Of a DNA stretch of 18,114 nt, positions 11,832 to 18,114 are shown piece by piece. The stretch is from an uncultured Lachnospiraceae bacterium (GTDB lineage Bacteria; Bacillota_A; Clostridia; Lachnospirales; Lachnospiraceae): contig CAJUFW010000056.1 of the NCBI GenBank assembly GCA_910585655.1, forward strand, positions 1 to 18,114. Reading direction: 5' to 3'. Under the pieces are notes generated by a model that made no database searches, had not been told where the DNA came from, and saw only the letters and a list, made by a program, of their open reading frames with translations. Positions within the stretch are counted from its first letter, which is position 1; each line of letters begins with the position of its first letter. Both the position numbers and the translations under genes were made by a program.

Positions 11832-13271
11832 CTACCTCTTCTCTCTTCCTCGCACCAGCTCCTGAAACCGCCTGCCCCGTTCCTCAAAGTCCCGAAAAAT
11901 CCCATAGCTCGCGGCTGCCGGAGAAAGCACACAAGCCTCACCTGGCTTTGTCAGTTTGAAGGCAAGTTCTACTGCCTCTTCCAAATGCTCTACCAGCCGT
12001 ATCCGTCCGCTGTCAGCCAGATCCGGCTCCTTTTGACGGATTTCCTCTGCGATCCGCTTTCCGGTCGCCTCCATTAAAATAATGTTCTTTACCGGACGCA
12101 CCGCCGCCAGATACCGAATCAAATCCTCATAGTCGATTCCTCGATCCATCCCGCCTAAAAGTATCGTTTCCGCATCGGAGAGCGTATCCAACGCCTGAAT
12201 CGCCGTCTCGCCAATCGTTGAAATCGAATCATCGTAAAAACGGATTCCCTCTACTGTCCCAACATATTCCAGACGATGGGGAAGCGGCTGATAGCTTGGA
12301 AGCGCTGCCAAAAAGCCCTCTTGTATCACTCCAAGATCTCTCGCCACAGCATAGACAATTGCAATGTCGTATAAATTATGATGTCCCAGCAAATGCGTAC
12401 GATCTGCCGGTACCGGGCAAGTCTCCTCCTGATAATGGATAAGCTGATCTGTAAGCCAAATCGCCGCCTCTGCTTCCTCCGGACGCTCTCCGTAAGGATA
12501 CGCTGTTTTTACCGTTCCCGCGCAGGAATCTTGTTCCGGCAGCACCTGTACGCCGCAGTACAACACATCTCCCGGTTCCTGATGACGGTAAATATTTTCT
12601 TTCGCCGCCTGGTAACGTTCCACGGTTCCATAGTGGTCTAAATGCTCCTCGAACAAATTCAGATAAACGGCTCGATGTGGGGAACAGGAATTGTATTCAA
12701 GCTGATGACACGAAAATTCAAATACGACAACCGTCTCCGGGGTCAATTCCTCCAAACAGTCAAAGGCTGGTATCCCAATATTGCCCATCAGCACCGTCGG
12801 AATTCCGTTTTCTTTTAGCACATGGTACAACAGAGTCGTTGTGGTACTTTTCCCCTTTGTTCCGGTAATGCCGATCACCTGTTTCCGGTATACCTGCAAA
12901 AAGAGTTCCGCCTGGGAGGTAATCGTCGTCCCGTAGTGTTCCGGCTCCTGCTCCAACACAATTCCGGGGCTGCGGAACACCAAGTCATACTCGGCAATCC
13001 GGCTCTGATAGTTTTTTCCTGTCCAAAAAACAATTTCCGGTAAGGAAGGCAACGCCGTCTCCGAAGAAGCCGCCTGAATCCGCCTCGCTTCATCTTGTAT
13101 TCCGCGCCGCTCTTCCTCTAAAAGCTCCCGCAAATCGGCAATCGCTAATTCCGCTGCCCCTCCTGCTTCTAAAACCCTCCGAAATGTTGTTTTTCCCTCT
13201 CTGCCAAAGCCTAAAATCAATACCCGCTTTCCCTTTATCCGCCGCTTTAGCTCCTCTATCAATGCTTCCAT
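11832..13271 (-). CDS. murD2: UDP-N-acetylmuramoyl-L-alanine--L-glutamate ligase (MurD2 type)
   Basis: A 479-residue ATP-dependent Mur ligase. The Rossmann-like N-terminal domain (VLILGFGREGKTTF, 18-30) binds the UDP-sugar; the ATP loop is GITGTKGKST (134-143); the central domain has FEFSCHQLE and NLFEEHLDHYG; the C-terminal domain has HHN (297-299), LPHRLEYVG, DDSIST (347-352) and LSPAAASYGIFRDFEERG. Ordinary MurD adds D-Glu to UDP-MurNAc-L-Ala. The neighbouring murL gene, with a 13-base overlap, and the DDSIST sequence where MurD has DSKATN favour the MurD2 variant, described from Xanthomonas, which adds L-Glu. I chose ATG at 13271 with GGAG nine bases upstream; an upstream TTG at 13286 would add five residues. 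If the L-Glu inference is wrong it is an ordinary MurD. Confidence 0.88.
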   Translation of the reverse strand: MEALIEELKRRIKGKRVLILGFGREGKTTFRRVLEAGGAAELAIADLRELLEEERRGIQDEARRIQAASSETALPSLPEIVFWTGKNYQSRIAEYDLVFRSPGIVLEQEPEHYGTTITSQAELFLQVYRKQVIGITGTKGKSTTTTLLYHVLKENGIPTVLMGNIGIPAFDCLEELTPETVVVFEFSCHQLEYNSCSPHRAVYLNLFEEHLDHYGTVERYQAAKENIYRHQEPGDVLYCGVQVLPEQDSCAGTVKTAYPYGERPEEAEAAIWLTDQLIHYQEETCPVPADRTHLLGHHNLYDIAIVYAVARDLGVIQEGFLAALPSYQPLPHRLEYVGTVEGIRFYDDSISTIGETAIQALDTLSDAETILLGGMDRGIDYEDLIRYLAAVRPVKNIILMEATGKRIAEEIRQKEPDLADSGRIRLVEHLEEAVELAFKLTKPGEACVLSPAAASYGIFRDFEERGRRFQELVRGREKR

Positions 13272-14710
13272 GTGATTGCACTCCAATCTATCTGCCGCAG
13301 CCGTGCCTGCAAATGCTTTGGCACCAGGTTTTCTTCCTCATAAAAATGCCGGTAAGGGTTCTGTTCTCCCTCACAGCGTTCTCGGTACTGCTGATACTGC
13401 TCAGTCTGCTGATAATGCCGGAACAAAAGCGGCAGATCGTAGCCTTCTTCTTTCATTTTAGCAATGGCTTCGCAGATAGCCGTATTGATTTCATCCCGGC
13501 TGCCGACACATTCAAACGGCTTTTCCTCGGTAATGCCAATCAATTGCTCTAACAGTGGAAGCATCTCCTGATCTGCCAACATATCCCGCCCAAATATCTT
13601 CTGCAGGGCTTCCGGTCTTAAAAACGGCGACAAAATCAAATAGACGAACAGGCACTTCGGGCAATGCCCGCACCAAATATCCTGCTTGCTCCCTACGTTA
13701 CAGCTCTTAAATACCGGATGATACTGTTCCAGTCTGGAAAAATAAGCTGCAATCTGATATTCGCTCCACGGACGCAGCAAACTGAAATACAGGACGCCGC
13801 TGCTGATATAAGTTTCCTCGTATTGATGGAAATCCTCCTCAAACTTAAAGCTTTTGGAATATTGATGGTTGACCGTACTTCCTGCCACCGTGCTTTCATT
13901 GGCGCTTGCCTCGTTAGAAAGCGCTACGTATCGCAGATCGTACAAATACGCCGCTAACACAGAGGAAAATGCTACAATCGCCGAAAACGGCGTATGCCCG
14001 TTCAGATAGCCCAAACGGTTTAGTTCCAGCATCTCCGGAGCCAGTGTCCGTTTTGCTATCAAGATACGATCCTCGTCAAATCCAGCCGCCTTTGCCGACT
14101 CCAACGTCGCGCCTCTGCCATTGATCATATAGCAAACGCTTTTCTCCTGATACTCCCGCAGTAAATCCATCGTGACAGAAGAATCCTTTCCGCCGCCGAC
14201 TGGAATCAGATAACCGTCCAGGTTTTCCGTTTCTTGTTCTACATCTGTAGAGTTATTATACCCTTCATATTCTGTCTTACCGTTTTCTAGGTTCATAAAC
14301 CCTTCTGGATCTAACGATATTCCATTGGTATAGAAAAATTCTCCCAGCCCGTAATAATACTGTTCTTTCCACCACTGTCTTTGCTCTGCCGTCAAATACC
14401 CCGCCTCAATAACGACATTTGGCGGGCAGCAGGTTTTCCAGTAACTGATCAATTCCACCAGACCCAGAGAAAAAATCAATTTTTCCATCTTTCCCTGCCC
14501 CGGTTTTAAAGCGTCTTTCCACTCCTTTTCTGCTTTTAGCGGAAACGTCCACTCCGGCTGAAAGGTAGCCAGCCCTGGTATTTCAAAGCAATAGGTGATA
14601 TGCAGTCCGTCTTCCGTTTTCTCTGCCTTCCAGCTTCGATAATAAAAGGTCGGATGCTGCTTCCGCAGCGCTTCATACTGCGCCGTCCCCGTTGTTCCAT
14701 TCTGCGTCAT
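13259..14710 (-). CDS. murL: UDP-MurNAc-L-alanyl-L-glutamate epimerase (MurL)
   Basis: A 483-residue protein matching the MurL family, which uses ATP to convert the terminal L-Glu of UDP-MurNAc-L-Ala-L-Glu to D-Glu, replacing glutamate racemase in cell-wall synthesis. Visible features: a Trp/Tyr-rich N-terminal domain (about 20-165), an ATP pyrophosphatase-type loop PVGGGKDS (170-177), NGRGATLESAKAAGFD after it, SNEASANEST (265-274), and a cysteine group C337, C347, C350 and C353 within CNVGSK and WCGHCPKC that could bind zinc or a cluster. The ATG at 14710 overlaps the pepT stop as ATGA, and its 3' end overlaps murD2, so the two enzymes are translationally linked. Family recognition is by sequence pattern and the murD2 neighbour; the reaction was not tested here. 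Confidence 0.87.
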   Translation of the reverse strand: MTQNGTTGTAQYEALRKQHPTFYYRSWKAEKTEDGLHITYCFEIPGLATFQPEWTFPLKAEKEWKDALKPGQGKMEKLIFSLGLVELISYWKTCCPPNVVIEAGYLTAEQRQWWKEQYYYGLGEFFYTNGISLDPEGFMNLENGKTEYEGYNNSTDVEQETENLDGYLIPVGGGKDSSVTMDLLREYQEKSVCYMINGRGATLESAKAAGFDEDRILIAKRTLAPEMLELNRLGYLNGHTPFSAIVAFSSVLAAYLYDLRYVALSNEASANESTVAGSTVNHQYSKSFKFEEDFHQYEETYISSGVLYFSLLRPWSEYQIAAYFSRLEQYHPVFKSCNVGSKQDIWCGHCPKCLFVYLILSPFLRPEALQKIFGRDMLADQEMLPLLEQLIGITEEKPFECVGSRDEINTAICEAIAKMKEEGYDLPLLFRHYQQTEQYQQYRERCEGEQNPYRHFYEEENLVPKHLQARLRQIDWSAITWKH

Positions 14711-15951
14711 ACCGCATGTTCCCCTGTCTCTGTACTGTAAATTTCTACTATTTTATGCAGCAGCTCCACGACTTTTTCCATCGACTCCACCACGGCATAC
14801 TCAAACTTCCCATGACAGTTATGCCCGCCGGTACACAGATTCGGACAAGGAAGCCCCATATAAGACAGTCTTGCTCCGTCCGTACCGCCGCGGATTGGAG
14901 AAATAAACGGCTGAATCCCCAGATCCTTCATCGCTTTCATCGCGTTATCAATCAAGTGCATATTCGGCTCTATCTTTTCTTTCATATTATAGTAATTGTC
15001 CTCGACAATCGTTTCCACCGTGCCGGCGCCGTACTTTTCATTTAAAAAGCTGCCGCAGGCTGCAAATATCCGCTTCTTTTCTTCAAATTTCTCTCTGTCA
15101 TGGTCCCGGATGATATAATTTAACTCCGCTTCCTCTACCATACCGGACATCCGATCCAGATGGAAAAATCCCTCATAACCGTCTGTGCAAATCGGATTCT
15201 GGAACACCGGAAGCATCGAGTGGAATTCCATCCCTATCAACAGCGCATTGACCATTTTATCTTTGGCGCTGCCTGGATGAATGCTCAATCCATGTACTTT
15301 TACCTTTCCGCTGGCAGCATTGAAATTCTCATAGTCCAGACCGCCCAAAGCGCCGCCGTCAATCGTATAGGCATAATCTGCGCCGAATTTTTCCACATCG
15401 AAGAAATCAACCCCACGACCTACCTCTTCGTCCGGCGTAAAGCCAATCCGGATTTTTCCATGCGGTCGTTCCGGGTGGGAAAGTAATTCCTCTGCCAGTG
15501 TCATGATTTCTGCCACTCCGGCTTTGTCGTCTGCTCCCAGCAAGGTCGTCCCATCTGTTACAATCAACGTCTGTCCCTTATACTCCGGCAGCTCCGTAAA
15601 CTCCTTCGGGCTTAATACAATGTGCTTTTCCTCATTCAGCACAATGTCTTCTCCATCGTAGTTCTCAATGATTCGCGGACGGACGTCCTTTCCGGAGAGA
15701 GCCGGAGACGTATCCATATGAGCTACAAAACCTAATACCGGAACCTCTTTCTCGATTGTAGCCGGAATCGTCGCGTACACATAGCAATGTTCCGTCAACT
15801 CTACGTCCTGGGCGCCGATTTTTTTCAGTTCCTCCACCAAATGCTCTGCTAAACGAAACTGCTTTTCGGTGCTTGGGACCTGTTCCTGTTCCTCTGCAGA
15901 TTCGGTATCAAAGGACACATACTTTAAAAAACGAACGGTTAATGCAGACAT
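14707..15951 (-). CDS. pepT: Peptidase T (tripeptide aminopeptidase)
   Basis: A 414-residue M20B zinc aminopeptidase that removes the N-terminal residue of tripeptides in the cytoplasm. Metal and catalytic residues line up with E. coli PepT: H78 and D80 in AHMDTSP, the bridging Asp in LLGADDKAG (141), Glu pair E175-E176 in TPDEEVGRG, D198 in YTIDGG, and the C-terminal His in TGGHNCHGKFEY. The dimerisation domain lies between about 205 and 315 (GLSIHPGSAKDKMVNAL marks its start). Length is typical. I chose ATG at 15951, five bases after GGAGG; the in-frame ATG four codons earlier would include the ribosome-binding site in the coding region. It sits 58 bases after thrS and overlaps murL, so it is part of the same operon, though its peptide-salvage role is unrelated to murL. 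Confidence 0.97.
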   Translation of the reverse strand: MSALTVRFLKYVSFDTESAEEQEQVPSTEKQFRLAEHLVEELKKIGAQDVELTEHCYVYATIPATIEKEVPVLGFVAHMDTSPALSGKDVRPRIIENYDGEDIVLNEEKHIVLSPKEFTELPEYKGQTLIVTDGTTLLGADDKAGVAEIMTLAEELLSHPERPHGKIRIGFTPDEEVGRGVDFFDVEKFGADYAYTIDGGALGGLDYENFNAASGKVKVHGLSIHPGSAKDKMVNALLIGMEFHSMLPVFQNPICTDGYEGFFHLDRMSGMVEEAELNYIIRDHDREKFEEKKRIFAACGSFLNEKYGAGTVETIVEDNYYNMKEKIEPNMHLIDNAMKAMKDLGIQPFISPIRGGTDGARLSYMGLPCPNLCTGGHNCHGKFEYAVVESMEKVVELLHKIVEIYSTETGEHAV

Positions 15952-16009
15952 CTTATCCTCCATTCTGCCGCCTGATACGGCTTGTTTTTGCTGTTTCTTT
16001 CTTCTCTTT

Positions 16010-17968
16010 TTATTTTTCTTCTTCTACTTCGATTTTCCGGATTTCCTTCGTCCGGATCTCTTCGCAGATATCCGCGATAAAGTCCTTTAAGACTCTCTGT
16101 CCTTCGTCTCCCTTATAACGGCTTCGTACTGATACTAGCCCTTCCGCCTGCTCCTTTTCTCCGACCACCAGCAAATATGGTACTTTCGCCAGTCTGGCTT
16201 CCCGGATCTTATAGCCCAGCTTTTCCGAACGGTGATCGACGGTCACATTCAGACCATTCTTGTATAACTCTGCCTCTACCTGATCGGCATATGCCTGATA
16301 TTTGTCAGAAATCGGAAGCACTCGTACCTGTTCCGGGCAGAGCCAGGTTGGGAACAGCCCGGCATATTTTTCAATCAGCCATGCCAACGTCCGTTCATAG
16401 CAGCCCATACTGGTACGATGGATGATGTATGGGCGGATTTTATCGCCGTTTTCGTCTATATAGTACATATCAAACTGCTCGGCTAACAGCGCGTCCCATT
16501 GAATGGTAATCATCGTATCCTCTTTACCATAGACATTTTTGGCGTTGATATCTACTTTCGGTCCGTAAAAAGCTGCCTCACCTATATCCTCGGTAAACGG
16601 AATTCCCAGTTCTGTCAATACTTCCCGAATATGCTGCTCTGTCTCGTTCCAGACCTCCGGTTCTCCAATGTACTTTTCGGAATTCTCCGGATCCCATTTG
16701 GACAAATGGTAGGTAACGTCCTCTTCCAATCCTAACGTCTGCAGGCAATACTGTGCCAAGGCGATACAGCCCTTAAATTCCTCGACCATCTGATCCGGGC
16801 GGACAATCAAATGCCCCTCGGAAATGGTAAACTGACGTACTCTGGTCAGACCGTGCATTTCTCCGGAATCTTCGTTTCGGAACAGAGTAGAAGTCTCGCC
16901 GTAGCGCAGCGGCAGATCCCGGTAGCTTTTCTGGCTTGCCTTATAAACATAATACTGGAACGGGCAGGTCATCGGACGCAGCGCAAACACTTCCTTGTCC
17001 TTTTCCTCATCTCCCAGTACAAACATTCCTTCTTTGTAGTGATCCCAGTGACCGGACATTTTATACAAATCGCTCTTTGCCATCAGAGGAGTCTTGGTTC
17101 TGACATAGCCGCGGCGTTCCTCTTCGTCCTCAATCCAACGCTGCAAAGTCTGAATCATCTTTACTCCCTTTGGCATCAGCAGCGGCAGCCCCTGCCCAAT
17201 CACATCTACCGTTGTAAACAATTCCATTTCCCGTCCAAGCTTGTTGTGATCCCGCTTTTTGATATCCTCTAAATGAGCCAAATATGCTTCCAGATCCGCA
17301 TTTTTGGTATAAGCGGTTCCATAGACACGAGTCAGCATCTTGTTCTTTTCGCTGCCTCTCCAATATGCTCCGGAAGAGGAAATCAGCTTAAACGCCTTGA
17401 TCTGCTTCGTACTCATCAGATGCGGACCTGCACACAGATCCACATAGTCACCCTGGCGGTAAAACGAAATCTCTGCGTCCTCCGGCAGATCTTCAATCAG
17501 TTCCACCTTGTACGGCTCCTGCCGCTCCTCCATAAACCGGATCGCCTCTTCTCTTGGAAGAGTAAAACGCTCCAACACTGCGCCTTCTTTGATCACCTTT
17601 TTCATCTCTTTTTCGATCTCATCCAAAGCCGCCCGGTCAAAGGATTCGCAGTCAAAATCATAGTAGAATCCAGTGTCTATCGACGGACCGATCGCCAGCT
17701 TGGCATTCGGGTAGAGACGCTTGACCGCCTCTGCCAATACATGAGACGCCGTATGCCGGTAAGCAGCTCTTCCGCCCTCGTCCTCAAAAGTAAGAATTGC
17801 CAAGGTGCAGTCCTCTTCGATCACGGTTCTTAAATCCTTGACCTCACCGTTTATTTCTCCTGCGCAAGCCACTCTTGCCAGCCCCTCGCTGATATCCTTG
17901 GCAATGTCCACAATGCTCATTGGCTGTGTATATTCCTTTATAGAACCATCCTTTAGCGTAACTTTCAT
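16010..17968 (-). CDS. thrS: Threonine--tRNA ligase
   Basis: A 652-residue class II synthetase with all standard ThrRS domains: an N-terminal TGS domain (1-60); the editing domain with HTASH (72-76) and DLCAGPH (177-183), which clears Ser mischarged onto tRNA-Thr; the catalytic domain with zinc ligands C335 (RPMTCPF), H386 (SEGH) and H516 (IIHRTSMGCYER); and the C-terminal anticodon-binding domain beginning near EQVRVLPISDKYQ. The start is ATG at 17968, nine bases after GGAG; the protein then begins MKVTLKDG as in relatives, and a 17-residue upstream extension is untypical. It is first in the thrS-pepT-murL-murD2 series. No T-box is visible in the 146 bases upstream that fall in this window. 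Confidence 0.98.
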   Translation of the reverse strand: MKVTLKDGSIKEYTQPMSIVDIAKDISEGLARVACAGEINGEVKDLRTVIEEDCTLAILTFEDEGGRAAYRHTASHVLAEAVKRLYPNAKLAIGPSIDTGFYYDFDCESFDRAALDEIEKEMKKVIKEGAVLERFTLPREEAIRFMEERQEPYKVELIEDLPEDAEISFYRQGDYVDLCAGPHLMSTKQIKAFKLISSSGAYWRGSEKNKMLTRVYGTAYTKNADLEAYLAHLEDIKKRDHNKLGREMELFTTVDVIGQGLPLLMPKGVKMIQTLQRWIEDEEERRGYVRTKTPLMAKSDLYKMSGHWDHYKEGMFVLGDEEKDKEVFALRPMTCPFQYYVYKASQKSYRDLPLRYGETSTLFRNEDSGEMHGLTRVRQFTISEGHLIVRPDQMVEEFKGCIALAQYCLQTLGLEEDVTYHLSKWDPENSEKYIGEPEVWNETEQHIREVLTELGIPFTEDIGEAAFYGPKVDINAKNVYGKEDTMITIQWDALLAEQFDMYYIDENGDKIRPYIIHRTSMGCYERTLAWLIEKYAGLFPTWLCPEQVRVLPISDKYQAYADQVEAELYKNGLNVTVDHRSEKLGYKIREARLAKVPYLLVVGEKEQAEGLVSVRSRYKGDEGQRVLKDFIADICEEIRTKEIRKIEVEEEK

Positions 17969-18008
17969 TTCTATAATCTCCTTTCTTAATTTCCATCGTC
18001 TGCAAATG

Positions 18009-18101
18009 CCTGCCGACAAGCAGGGTTCTCCTCCTGCGGCGGGTCGCTTTAACTTTCAAAAAGTGGAATTCTCGCGCCGAGCGCGGTTGCCGAACGGCAA
18101 C
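18009..18101. other. String of small GC-rich hairpins upstream of thrS
   Basis: Four short inverted repeats follow one another: CCTGC/GCAGG (18009-18024), ACTTT/AAAGT (about 18052-18064), CGCGC/GCGCG with loop CGA (18073-18085), and GTTGCCG/CGGCAAC (18086-18101), the last nearly loopless. No promoter, T-box sequence or U-run is visible in this part. It could be a structured leader or, as the look of the pheS leader also suggests, a dispersed intergenic repeat. The minus-strand frame open across it has no family resemblance. Confidence 0.45.
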
Positions 18102-18114
18102 ATCTTCCATGCGC

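Noticed and set aside
17273..17833. Plus-strand 186-residue frame within thrS
   Set aside because: Antisense shadow of a clearly conserved gene; no ribosome-binding site and no recognisable domain. The same applies to the other long plus-strand frames, including those at 16811-17272 and 7752-8213.
17844..18110. Minus-strand 88-residue frame overlapping the thrS start
   Set aside because: It runs through the hairpin string and then out of frame inside thrS; Arg-rich composition and no family resemblance.

Overview
The window looks like a piece of a Firmicutes chromosome, most likely a Clostridia/Lachnospiraceae-type gut anaerobe. This rests on clostridial-style AGGAGG ribosome-binding sites, a T-box leader in front of pheS, a VanZ-family protein, and the overall look of the proteins. 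It is an inference; no rRNA is present to settle it. Every gene I can support lies on the minus strand, so transcription runs from the high-coordinate end to the low end. I see no tRNA or rRNA genes, CRISPR arrays, transposases or phage genes.

In transcription order: (1) thrS (17968-16010), pepT (15951-14707), murL (14710-13259) and murD2 (13271-11832) are tightly packed, with overlapping pepT/murL and murL/murD2 ends, and finish at a stem-loop terminator (11823-11770). murD2 and murL together are the alternative route for putting D-glutamate into peptidoglycan precursors: add L-Glu to UDP-MurNAc-L-Ala, then epimerise it in place. (2) An AT-rich three-gene cassette with its own promoter (11762-10318) encodes a GNAT acetyltransferase, a small unrecognised protein and a SecB-like chaperone. 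The architecture matches a toxin-antitoxin-chaperone (TAC) module with a GNAT toxin, and it is the strongest candidate for an undescribed system here. (3) A Phe T-box leader with its own promoter and terminator (10286-9951) controls pheS and pheT, followed closely by a fused, internally duplicated EamA transporter. (4) A separately promoted M32 carboxypeptidase is followed by tldD and tldE/pmbA, and at the edge by the start of a VanZ-family gene.

The spaces between genes are rich in structure. They hold a 108-bp tandem repeat whose units fold on themselves (between tldD and pmbA), several AGTTCCGT motifs around the tld genes, a 21-bp fold-back element starting in the U-tract of the T-box terminator, paired hairpins between pheS and pheT, and a string of GC-rich hairpins upstream of thrS. 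Apart from the T-box leader, which fills most of the 477-base space between pheS and the SecB-like gene, no gene-free stretch exceeds 300 bases.
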